A stretch of 9,038 nt of DNA from Pseudomonadota bacterium. GTDB lineage: Bacteria > Pseudomonadota > Gammaproteobacteria > Xanthomonadales > Xanthomonadaceae. The translations under genes and the position numbers were made by a program. Positions 1 to 6,593 of the stretch are shown piece after piece. The notes under the pieces were generated by a model. That model searched no databases and had not been told where the DNA came from. It saw nothing but the letters and a program-made list of their open reading frames with translations. How positions within the stretch are numbered: the stretch's first letter is position 1; each line of letters opens with the position of its first letter. The stretch spans positions 1-9,038 of the forward strand of contig JAEXAG010000009.1 of NCBI GenBank assembly GCA_023394655.1. The letters run 5' to 3'.

Positions 1-2
1 AC

Positions 3-452
3 TACACCTGGTCGAAATCCCGCCTGAGCGCGCGCGATGGCGACACCGTGCAGCTGTTCATGCACCCGCAGCCGGTGGATGCGCGCCTGTTCGTCAACGA
101 TGGCGAGGTGATGCAGGGCCAGTCCGAACACATCGGCAACCTGCAGTTCGGCCTGGAAAGCCCTTCCAGCCGCAGCCAGGCGATGTTGGTGATCAACCAC
201 GTGAGCGATCGCGTCAGCGCGCGCACGCCGGCCGACCAACCGGATTACCGCGAAAAGCCCGGCACCGGCGTGGATCTGGTCCTGCGCAAGGGGATCACCC
301 TGGGCGGCACCGAGCTGACCCTGAGCTTCTCCGGCCGCAACCTGCTGGATACCGATTACCGCGAGTACCAGCAGCAGAACGGCACCAACGTGGACGTGCA
401 TCGCTACAAGCGCGGCGCCAGCTACTCCTTCGGGCTCTCCGCGAGCTTCTGA
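3..452 (+). CDS. TonB-dependent outer-membrane receptor, C-terminal part (5' end outside window)
   Basis: The frame is open from base 3 to a TGA at 450-452 and gives the last 149 residues of a protein that starts left of the window. The sequence alternates polar and hydrophobic residues as beta-barrel strands do. It contains the motif GRNLLDTDYREY, typical of the penultimate strands of TonB-dependent receptors, and ends in LSASF with the terminal Phe recognised by the BAM machinery. Such receptors import siderophores, cobalamin, sugars or other ligands across the outer membrane using TonB-ExbBD energy. The plug and TonB box are not in the window, so the ligand cannot be named. A GTG at 48 could be mistaken for a start, but the frame is open upstream of it and the fragment is far too short for a whole receptor. 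The family is fairly sure; the substrate is unknown. Confidence 0.88.
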   Translation, partial: YTWSKSRLSARDGDTVQLFMHPQPVDARLFVNDGEVMQGQSEHIGNLQFGLESPSSRSQAMLVINHVSDRVSARTPADQPDYREKPGTGVDLVLRKGITLGGTELTLSFSGRNLLDTDYREYQQQNGTNVDVHRYKRGASYSFGLSASF

Positions 453-464
453 TCCCGTGACGCG

Positions 465-501
465 AAGCCCCGGCCGGCATGTTCCGGCCGGGGTTTTCTT
501 T
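465..501 (+). terminator. Rho-independent terminator of the receptor gene
   Basis: A perfect 10-bp inverted repeat, CCCCGGCCGG at 468-477 and CCGGCCGGGG at 484-493, encloses a 6-base loop. It is followed by TTTTCTTT (494-501) and preceded by AAG that can extend the stem. It lies 13 bases after the receptor stop codon. This is a classic intrinsic terminator, and it separates the receptor transcript from the gsp operon. Confidence 0.92.
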
Positions 502-525
502 CGCCCGGATGACGGTCGTGCGCAA

Positions 526-560
526 CTTGAAACAAATGCGTCACGAAACCTTCTTAGGCT
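526..560 (+). promoter_or_regulatory. Candidate gsp operon promoter with Pho-box-like element
   Basis: This is the only non-coding stretch between the terminator and gspC and is visibly richer in A/T than its surroundings. TTGAAA at 527-532 resembles a -35, but the best -10-like hexamer, TAGGCT at 555-560, is 22 bases away, too far for a simple sigma70 promoter. Bases 527-544 match the E. coli phoA Pho box at 11 of 18 positions as I recall that sequence. The distance from its end to TAGGCT is 10 bases, as in phoA. An activator replacing the -35 contact would explain the odd spacing. A second register, GCGTCAC at 538-544 and CCTTCTT at 549-555 separated by GAAA, also has Pho-box spacing but matches weakly. 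That a promoter lies here is likely; PhoB control is a hypothesis. Confidence 0.35.
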
Positions 561-568
561 AGCGCGAC

Positions 569-595
569 ATGCTTCCTCGCCAGCCCGCCCAGTGA
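569..595 (+). other. Possible 8-codon upstream ORF overlapping the gspC start
   Basis: ATG at 569-571 opens MLPRQPAQ and stops at TGA 593-595. That stop overlaps the GTG start of gspC (592-594) in the same GTGA arrangement seen at gspD/E and gspI/J. It has no visible Shine-Dalgarno sequence. If the transcript starts near 567, as the -10-like TAGGCT would suggest, the ATG would be almost at the 5' end and could be read as a leaderless start. An ORF this short can easily arise by chance. Confidence 0.2.
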
Positions 596-1392
596 ACCCT
601 TCGCTTCTCCGCTTCCGGGACCTGCCACGGGGCACCGATCTCTCCGAACGACTGCACGGCCCGCTGCTCGGGCTGCTGCTGGTGCTGCTGGCCTGGCAGG
701 CCGCACGCCTGGCGTGGCTGATCCTCGTCCCGCCGGCTCCGATCGGCGAACCCGCCGCGCAGGCGATCGCATCCTCCGCACGCCTCGCCAGTGCGCAAAG
801 CCTGTTCGCCGCCGCCGCGATGCCGGCCTCGACGCAATCGGGCATCACCCTGTTCGGCGTGCGCCTGAGCCCGCCGCCGGCATCGGCCATCCTCCAGGTG
901 GAAGGCGGGCCGCAGGTTTCGCTGGGCCTCGGCGAAACCCTGGAAAACGGCTGGCGATTGGCCGAAGTGGCCGGCGATCACGTCGTCCTCGAAGATGCGA
1001 CCGGGCAACGTCGCCGGCTCGATCTGGCGCCGATGCCGATCGAACCCTCCGCCTCCCCGGCAGCGGCAACGACGCTGCCTTCTGCCTCGCCGACGCCATC
1101 CGCCACGCCCTCGATATCACCCGAGGCGCTGGTCCAGCAGGCCGGCCTGGTACCCGCCACCCGCGATGGCCGCATCACCGGCTACACGCTGGTGCCGCGC
1201 GGCGACGCCGCGGTGCTCCGGCAGGCCGGCCTGCAGCCGGGCGACGTGCTGACCGCGGTGAACGGAAACCCGCTGGATGCCGAACGCATCACCGAATTGC
1301 AGGAAGAGCTCGCCCGCAGTGGCGAGGCCACCCTGACCGTCGAACGCGACGGCCAGCCACAAACGCTCAAGATCCGGACGACACCGCTTTGA
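592..1392 (+). CDS. gspC: T2SS inner-membrane protein GspC (HR and PDZ domains)
   Basis: GspC is a bitopic inner-membrane protein that connects the platform to the secretin and takes part in substrate recognition. The 266-residue product has a short cytoplasmic N-terminus, one hydrophobic segment at about 22-47 and a homology region (HR) at about 84-145 (GITLFGVRLS to RRRLDL), which binds the GspD N0 domain in characterised systems. An Ala/Pro/Ser/Thr linker at about 146-175 precedes a PDZ domain at about 180-266 with LQPGDVLTAVNG at 214. The frame is open back to a GTG at 457, but that start lies inside the terminator. GTG at 592 is the first sensible start and puts the membrane segment about 20 residues in, as usual. 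It has no clear Shine-Dalgarno sequence. Its stop overlaps the gspD start by 4 bases. It opens the operon, as in Xcs-type clusters. Confidence 0.9.
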   Translation: MNPSLLRFRDLPRGTDLSERLHGPLLGLLLVLLAWQAARLAWLILVPPAPIGEPAAQAIASSARLASAQSLFAAAAMPASTQSGITLFGVRLSPPPASAILQVEGGPQVSLGLGETLENGWRLAEVAGDHVVLEDATGQRRRLDLAPMPIEPSASPAAATTLPSASPTPSATPSISPEALVQQAGLVPATRDGRITGYTLVPRGDAAVLRQAGLQPGDVLTAVNGNPLDAERITELQEELARSGEATLTVERDGQPQTLKIRTTPL

Positions 1393-3467
1393 AACCCCGT
1401 CTGACCGCCTGCGCGCTGCTGTTCGGCGCTTCGCTCCTGTTCGCGCCGCTGACGGCCACGCCGCAGCAGGCGCCGGTGAGCCTGAACGTCCAGAACGCCG
1501 ACATCCGCGCTTTCATCCAGGACGTCGGCCGCGCCACCGGCACCACCTTCCTCGTCGATCCACGCGTGCAGGGCACGGTGAGCCTGAGCAACGACGCGCC
1601 GATGTCACCTTCGGAGCTGCTGAGCGTGCTGGTCGCGCTGCTGCGCGCGAACGGACTGGTCGCGGTGCCGAGCGGCCACGGCATATATCGCGTGGTGCCC
1701 GACGAAGGCGCGGCCCAGCAGCCCGCATCGCTCGGTGGCGGACTCGCCGGCTTCACCACCCAGGTGTTCCGCCTGCGCCACATCGATGCCAAGGCCGCCG
1801 CCGAAGCGGTGCGCGGGCTGGTGAGCCGCGGCGGCGTGGTCACGCCCGCACCGGGCGGCGGCAGCCTGCTGGTGGCCGATTACGCCGACAACCTGCGCCG
1901 GCTGCGCCAGCTCGTCACGCAGATCGACGTGGACAACAATCGCGCCGAAGTGGTGCGCCTGCGCAACAGCTCCGCCCGCGAACTGGCCGGCGTGGTCAAC
2001 GGCATGTACGGCAGCGCCGGCATCAACGCCATGCCGGTCGAGACCAGCAATGCGCTGATGCTGCGTGGCGAGCCGCGACTGGTGGCCGAAGTGCGGCAGA
2101 TCGTCCGCGACCTGGACGATGGCAGCGCCGATGCCGGCGACGTGCGCGTGGTGCGCCTGCAGCACGCCAGCGCCGAGGAGTTGCTGCCTGTCCTGCAGCA
2201 GGTGATCGGCCAGGAAGACGGCAGCCCGCCGGTGGCAGTGGCACCGGCGGCCAACGTGCCGCTGATGGCGCCGCCGGCAAGCCTGTCCGCGCAGGGCACG
2301 CCGGCGCAGGCCGCGGCGGCCAGCCTGCCGGCCGCGGCACCGCTCGGTGCCACGCTGGCCCTCGGGCCGGGGCGCCGCGCGCGCGTGGCCCGCTACCCCG
2401 GCGCGAACGCCATCATCATCAATGCCGATGCCGAGACCCAGCGGATGCTGGTGGACGTGATCCAGCAGCTCGACTCGCGCCGCGAGCAGGTGCTGGTCGA
2501 AGCCCTGGTGGTGGAGATCTCCGACGAGGCCGCCAAGCGGTTGGGCAGCCAGCTGATGCTGGGCGGCAAGGATGGCCGCGTACCGCTGGGCACGACCCAG
2601 TTCGGCGGTACCCAGCGCCCTGGCATCCTCGAATTGGCGGCAGGCGCCGCGGCCTGGCGCGAGGGCCAGCGAGATTCCAGCATCGTCGCCTCCGCGGCGC
2701 GTTCGCTGCTGCAATACAACGGCGGGCTGGCCGGCATCGCCGGTGAAACCAGCGACCTGATCTTCGGCCTGATCATCGACGCGGTGAAGAACGACTCGGC
2801 TTCCAACCTGCTGTCCACGCCCTCGGTACTCACCCTCGACAACGCCGAAGCCCGCATCCTCGTCGGCCAGGAAGTGCCGGTGACCACGGGCGAAGTGCTG
2901 GGCGGTGCCAACGTCAACGCCTTCCGCACCATCCAGCGACAGGATGTCGGCGTGCAGCTGGTGGTGCGACCGCAGATCAATGCCGGCGGCGGCATCACCC
3001 TCAAGCTGCGCCAGGAGGTTTCGGCCATCGCCGGGCCGGTCAGCGCCGCCATCCCGGAGCTGGTGCTGAACAAGCGGGAGATCGAGACCTCGGTGATCGC
3101 CGACGATGGCGCCATCGTGGTGCTCGGCGGCCTGCTCGACCAGAGCGACCACAACGCCGTGGACAAGGTGCCGCTGCTCGGCGACGTGCCGCTGCTGGGC
3201 CATCTGTTCCGCACCACCTCGCGCAGCCGCAGCAAGACCAACCTGATGGTCTTCATCCGCCCGACCATCGTCCGCGACCGCCACGACGCCCAGCGCGTCA
3301 CCGCGCCGCGCTACGACTACATGCGCCAGCAGCAGCTGCAACGCCCGGGCGTCAGCCGTGCCGAAGTCGATGCGCTGCTGCAGGATTATTTCCGCACCCC
3401 GCCGCCGCAGATGCCGCCCGCCACGGTGCCGGCACTGCCGCCGCCGAGCGAGCCGATCCGGCCGTGA
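1389..3467 (+). CDS. gspD: T2SS outer-membrane secretin GspD
   Basis: GspD forms the multimeric outer-membrane channel. The 692-residue product starts at TTG 1389, which overlaps the gspC stop. This start gives a signal peptide at about 1-25 (MKPRL, then a hydrophobic core, then LTATP). An N0 domain follows at about 30-100 (VSLNVQNADIRAFIQDVGRA), then N1 from about 122, N2 from about 185 and N3 from about 250. N3 is interrupted by an Ala/Pro-rich insertion at about 278-328. The secretin barrel spans about 355-630, with gate-region VPVTTGEV at 496 and the signature VPLLGDVPLLGHLFR at 594-608. The tail after about 630 has a predicted amphipathic helix and then a proline-rich end. No lipobox or obvious S-domain is visible, so the pilotin route is unclear. 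The reading frame stays open far upstream inside gspC, but only the TTG gives a signal peptide. The identity is secure. Confidence 0.95.
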   Translation: MKPRLTACALLFGASLLFAPLTATPQQAPVSLNVQNADIRAFIQDVGRATGTTFLVDPRVQGTVSLSNDAPMSPSELLSVLVALLRANGLVAVPSGHGIYRVVPDEGAAQQPASLGGGLAGFTTQVFRLRHIDAKAAAEAVRGLVSRGGVVTPAPGGGSLLVADYADNLRRLRQLVTQIDVDNNRAEVVRLRNSSARELAGVVNGMYGSAGINAMPVETSNALMLRGEPRLVAEVRQIVRDLDDGSADAGDVRVVRLQHASAEELLPVLQQVIGQEDGSPPVAVAPAANVPLMAPPASLSAQGTPAQAAAASLPAAAPLGATLALGPGRRARVARYPGANAIIINADAETQRMLVDVIQQLDSRREQVLVEALVVEISDEAAKRLGSQLMLGGKDGRVPLGTTQFGGTQRPGILELAAGAAAWREGQRDSSIVASAARSLLQYNGGLAGIAGETSDLIFGLIIDAVKNDSASNLLSTPSVLTLDNAEARILVGQEVPVTTGEVLGGANVNAFRTIQRQDVGVQLVVRPQINAGGGITLKLRQEVSAIAGPVSAAIPELVLNKREIETSVIADDGAIVVLGGLLDQSDHNAVDKVPLLGDVPLLGHLFRTTSRSRSKTNLMVFIRPTIVRDRHDAQRVTAPRYDYMRQQQLQRPGVSRAEVDALLQDYFRTPPPQMPPATVPALPPPSEPIRP

Positions 3468-4939
3468 TCGCCGCCCTGCCCTATGCCTTTGCCAAGCGCC
3501 ACGGCGTGCTGCTGTTGCCGTCCGACGGCGCGCGCCGGCGCGTGGCCGTACGCGGCGATACCGGGCCGGCCGCACTGCTGGAAGTGCAGCGCGCGACCGG
3601 TGCCGGCTTCGACATCGAACGACTGGCCGATGACGCCTTCGACCGCGTGCTGGCCGAAACCTACGCCGGCGGCGGCCTCGACGACGACGTCGCGCTCGAC
3701 GTGCCCGACAGCCTCGACGCGCTGGCCGGGGAGATCCCCGACACCGCCGACCTGCTCGACAGCCAGGACGATGCCCCGGTCATCCGCCTGATCAACGGCC
3801 TGATCGCCGAAGCCGCGCGTCGCGGTGCCTCCGACATCCATGTCGAACCCTACGAGCAGAGCCTGCGGGTGCGCCTGCGGGTGGATGGCCAGATGCAGGA
3901 AGTCCTGCGCCTGCCCGCGCGGCTCGCGGCGATGCTGGTCTCGCGCGTGAAGGTGATGGCGCGGCTGGACATCGCCGAGCGCCGGGTCCCGCAGGATGGG
4001 CGCATCTCGCTTTCGATGGGTGCCAAGGCGCTGGACGTGCGCGTCTCCACCCTGCCCGCCCGCCACGGCGAACGGGTGGTGATGCGCCTGCTCGACAAGG
4101 CGCAGGGCGTGCGTCCGCTGGCCGAGCTCGGCATGCAGCCGCCGGTCCTGCGCGATCTTGCCGAAGCGCTGCAATCGCCCAACGGCATCGTGCTGGTCAC
4201 CGGCCCCACCGGCTCCGGCAAGACCACCACGCTCTACGCCGGGCTGGCCACGCTCAACGATGGCAGCCGCAACGTCCTCACCGTCGAGGATCCGGTGGAA
4301 TACGCCATCGAAGGCATCGGCCAGACCCAGGTCAACGCCAAAGTGGGGATGAGCTTCGCCGCCGGCCTGCGCGCCATCCTGCGACAGGACCCGGACGTGG
4401 TGATGGTGGGCGAGATCCGCGACGGCGAAACCGCTCAGATCGCCGTGCAGGCCAGCCTGACCGGCCATCTGGTGCTTTCCACCGTGCACACCAACAACGC
4501 GGTCGGCGCGATCACCCGTCTGCGCGACATGGGCATCGAACCTTTCCTCTTGGCCAGCACCATCCGGCTGGTGCTGGCCCAGCGCCTGATCCGCCGCCTG
4601 TGCCCGCACTGCCGCGCGCCGCGCACGCCGGACCCGCTTTCCGCGCGGCTGATGGGCCGCCACTACGACGGCCCGCTGTTCCAGCCCGTCGGCTGTGCCG
4701 AATGCCGGCATACCGGTTATGCCGGGCGCATCGGCATCCACGAGGCACTGGTGGTGGACGACACCCTGCGCGGGCTGATCAACGCCGGTGCCGACGAGGA
4801 TGCGCTGGCCGCCGCCGCGCGGATGGACGCGAACTGGCTGGCCGATTCCGCGCGCGCCGCGGTGGCCGCCGGCGAAACGACGGTCGAGGAAGCCCTGCGC
4901 ATCACCCGCGACGAGAACCGCGACGATGCAGTGGTTTGA
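3464..4939 (+). CDS. gspE: T2SS cytoplasmic ATPase GspE
   Basis: GspE hydrolyses ATP to drive pseudopilus assembly and is tethered to the inner membrane by GspL. The 491-residue product is the usual length. The N1E/N2E region covers about 1-240 and includes ASDIHVEPYEQSLRVRLRVDG. The catalytic domain has Walker A GPTGSGKTTT at 247-256, Walker B DPDVVMVGEIRD at 309-320 with the catalytic-type Glu317, and a His box with H335 and H342 (TGHLVLSTVHTNN). The zinc-binding tetracysteine motif is intact: C380-X2-C383 and C411-X2-C414, diagnostic of GspE among secretion ATPases. GTG 3464 is chosen because it overlaps the gspD stop as GTGA and gives the family N-terminus (ALPYAFAKRHGVLLL). No required residue is missing. 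Confidence 0.96.
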   Translation: MIAALPYAFAKRHGVLLLPSDGARRRVAVRGDTGPAALLEVQRATGAGFDIERLADDAFDRVLAETYAGGGLDDDVALDVPDSLDALAGEIPDTADLLDSQDDAPVIRLINGLIAEAARRGASDIHVEPYEQSLRVRLRVDGQMQEVLRLPARLAAMLVSRVKVMARLDIAERRVPQDGRISLSMGAKALDVRVSTLPARHGERVVMRLLDKAQGVRPLAELGMQPPVLRDLAEALQSPNGIVLVTGPTGSGKTTTLYAGLATLNDGSRNVLTVEDPVEYAIEGIGQTQVNAKVGMSFAAGLRAILRQDPDVVMVGEIRDGETAQIAVQASLTGHLVLSTVHTNNAVGAITRLRDMGIEPFLLASTIRLVLAQRLIRRLCPHCRAPRTPDPLSARLMGRHYDGPLFQPVGCAECRHTGYAGRIGIHEALVVDDTLRGLINAGADEDALAAAARMDANWLADSARAAVAAGETTVEEALRITRDENRDDAVV

Positions 4940-6128
4940 ATACACCGCGCTGGATGGCCGCGGGCGCACTCGCCACGGCACCTTGCAGGCCAACGCCGAG
5001 GCCGGCGCACGCGCGGCGCTGGATCAGCGCGGGCTGGTCGCCGTCGCGCTGCGGGCGGCCAGTGCGCCGCCCGCCGGAAGTGTCTGGTGCGGTCGCTTCG
5101 GCACCCGCGACCTCACCCTGACGACTCGCCAACTGGCGACGCTGGTGGAAGTCGCGCCACTGGAAGAAGCCCTGCGCACACTCTCGCGGCAGGCCGAGCG
5201 GCCGATCGTCCGGCAGACGCTGGGCGCGGTGCATGCCGGCGTGCTGGAAGGCCAGCGGCTGTCCGAGGCCATGGCGCGCCAGGGCAATGCCTTCCCACCG
5301 CTGTATCGCGCGATGGTCGCCGCCGGCGAGGGCACCGGCGCCCTGCCGAACATCCTGACGCGCCTGGCGGACCTGCTGGAGCGCCAGCAGGCCGTGCGCG
5401 GCAAGCTGGTGAGCGCACTGGTCTATCCAGCGGTACTCGCGCTGGTGGCCACCGGCGTGGTCATCGCGCTGATGACGCTGGTGGTGCCGAAGGTGGTGGA
5501 GCAGTTCGAGTCGATGGGCCGCGAATTGCCGGCACTCACCCGCGCGGTGATCGGCATCTCCGATCTCCTGACCGGCTGGGGCTGGTTGCTGGCGCTGCTG
5601 CTGGGTGCGGGTATCGCCGGATTCCTCGCCGCCCTGCGCCGCGATGCCTTACGCCTGCGTTTCGATGGCTGGCTGCTGGGACTGCCCGGGCTCGGCAAGC
5701 TCATCCGCAACCTGCATGCAGCGCGGATGGCCCGCACGTTGGCGGTGATGCTGGAAAGCGGCCTGCCCGTCCTGGAAGGCCTGTACGCCACCGCCCGCAC
5801 CGTGGGCAATCGCGTGCTGCGGCAGGCCACGCTGGACATGGCCGAGGCGATCCGCGAAGGCGGCAGCCTTTCGCAAGCCATGCGCAATGCCGGCGTGTTC
5901 CCGCCGATCCTGCTCTACATGGCCGCAAGCGGCGAGGCCAGCGGCCGGCTGGCGCCGATGCTCGAGCGCGCCGCCGATTACCTCGAAGGCGAATTCGTCA
6001 ACTTCACCAGCGCCGCGATGAGCCTGCTCGAGCCCGCGATCATCGTGCTGATGGGCGGCGTGGTGGCGCTCATTGTGCTCTCCATCCTGCTGCCCATCCT
6101 CCAGTTCAACGCCATGGTCGGTCGCTGA
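4926..6128 (+). CDS. gspF: T2SS inner-membrane platform protein GspF
   Basis: GspF is the polytopic inner-membrane protein at the centre of the assembly platform. The 400-residue product begins MQWFEYTALDGRGRTRHGTL, the standard N-terminus, at an ATG lying 14 bases inside gspE. Two tandem T2SSF domains are visible, from about residue 65 (LTTRQLATLVEVAPLEEAL) and from about 263 (LHAARMARTLAVMLESGLP). Membrane segments lie at about 166-189, 216-237 and 369-393, matching the three-helix topology. In the first T2SSF repeat the usual Gly-hydrophobic-Pro hinge is one residue shorter than its counterpart in the second repeat (V76-A77-P78 against SGLP). The reading frame is intact. The start codon has no strong Shine-Dalgarno sequence, so translation is probably coupled to gspE. 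Confidence 0.95.
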   Translation: MQWFEYTALDGRGRTRHGTLQANAEAGARAALDQRGLVAVALRAASAPPAGSVWCGRFGTRDLTLTTRQLATLVEVAPLEEALRTLSRQAERPIVRQTLGAVHAGVLEGQRLSEAMARQGNAFPPLYRAMVAAGEGTGALPNILTRLADLLERQQAVRGKLVSALVYPAVLALVATGVVIALMTLVVPKVVEQFESMGRELPALTRAVIGISDLLTGWGWLLALLLGAGIAGFLAALRRDALRLRFDGWLLGLPGLGKLIRNLHAARMARTLAVMLESGLPVLEGLYATARTVGNRVLRQATLDMAEAIREGGSLSQAMRNAGVFPPILLYMAASGEASGRLAPMLERAADYLEGEFVNFTSAAMSLLEPAIIVLMGGVVALIVLSILLPILQFNAMVGR

Positions 6129-6137
6129 CCGGCACCC

Positions 6138-6143
6138 AAGGAG
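6138..6143 (+). promoter_or_regulatory. Strong Shine-Dalgarno sequence of gspG
   Basis: AAGGAG lies 6 bases before the ATG at 6150, in the 21-base gap after gspF. It is the only near-consensus ribosome binding site in the operon. The most abundant pseudopilin therefore appears to be translated independently of the genes before it. It also fixes the gspG start. Confidence 0.85.
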
Positions 6144-6149
6144 TCCTCC

Positions 6150-6578
6150 ATGTCCCGCGCCCGCCGCCAATCCGGCTTCACCCTCGTCGAACTGATGGTC
6201 GTGATCGTCATCATCGGCCTGCTCGCCACCGTGGTCATGCTCAACGTGCTGCCCAGCCAGGACAAGGCGATGGTCGAGAAGGCCCGCGCCGACATCTCTA
6301 CCCTGGAGCAGGCGCTGGAAACCTACCGGCTGGAAAACCTCGCCTACCCGAGCACACAGCAGGGCCTCGATGCGCTGGTCAAGGCGCCCGCCGGCCTCGC
6401 CCGCCCGGAACGCTATCGCGAAGGCGGCTACATCCGCCGCCTGCCCGCCGACCCGTGGGGCAATGCCTACCAGTACCGCCAGCCGGGCCAGCACGGCCGC
6501 GTCGACGTGTTCTCGATGGGCGCGGATGGCCGCGAAGGCGGCGAAGGCGAGAACGCCGACATCGGCAACTGGAACTGA
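6150..6578 (+). CDS. gspG: T2SS major pseudopilin GspG
   Basis: GspG polymerises into the periplasmic pseudopilus that pushes substrates through GspD. The 142-residue precursor has a short basic leader (MSRARRQSG) cut after Gly9 by a prepilin peptidase. Mature Phe1 and Glu5 (residues 10 and 14) are present in GFTLVELMVV, followed by the hydrophobic helix. The C-terminal domain has the GspG hallmarks DPWGNAYQY (from D101) and FSMGADGREGGEGE from F121, the latter in the calcium-binding loop region, ending in IGNWN. The conserved helix-kink proline at mature position 22 is Leu here, and a proline appears at mature position 26 (NVLPSQDKAM). From memory, the LPSQD pattern also occurs in alphaproteobacterial GspG. 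The identity is certain. Confidence 0.97.
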   Translation: MSRARRQSGFTLVELMVVIVIIGLLATVVMLNVLPSQDKAMVEKARADISTLEQALETYRLENLAYPSTQQGLDALVKAPAGLARPERYREGGYIRRLPADPWGNAYQYRQPGQHGRVDVFSMGADGREGGEGENADIGNWN

Positions 6579-6593
6579 GGATCGCCCGCGGCC

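Noticed and set aside
569..571. ATG 569 as an alternative gspC start.
   Set aside because: It is in a different frame from gspC and stops after eight codons. It is kept only as a possible leader ORF.
457..591. GTG at 457 as the start of gspC, giving 45 extra residues.
   Set aside because: It would place the start inside or before the intrinsic terminator at 465-501 and give an N-terminus unlike GspC. GTG 592 places the membrane segment where the family has it.
714..1388. An upstream extension of the gspD frame through most of gspC.
   Set aside because: The translation is Arg/Pro-rich shadow sequence without a signal peptide. TTG 1389 gives a proper signal peptide and a stop/start overlap.
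1401..1412. LTAC near the GspD N-terminus as a lipobox, which would make the secretin a lipoprotein.
   Set aside because: The cysteine is at residue 8, before the hydrophobic core, leaving no room for a signal peptide in front of it.
1605..3575. A 656-codon open frame on the - strand opposite gspD and the start of gspE, and similar long frames at 3386-4993 and 5649-7424.
   Set aside because: They lie exactly opposite strongly conserved gsp genes. They have His/Arg/Ala/Gly-rich low-complexity translations typical of antisense frames in high-GC DNA, and show no domains or ribosome sites.
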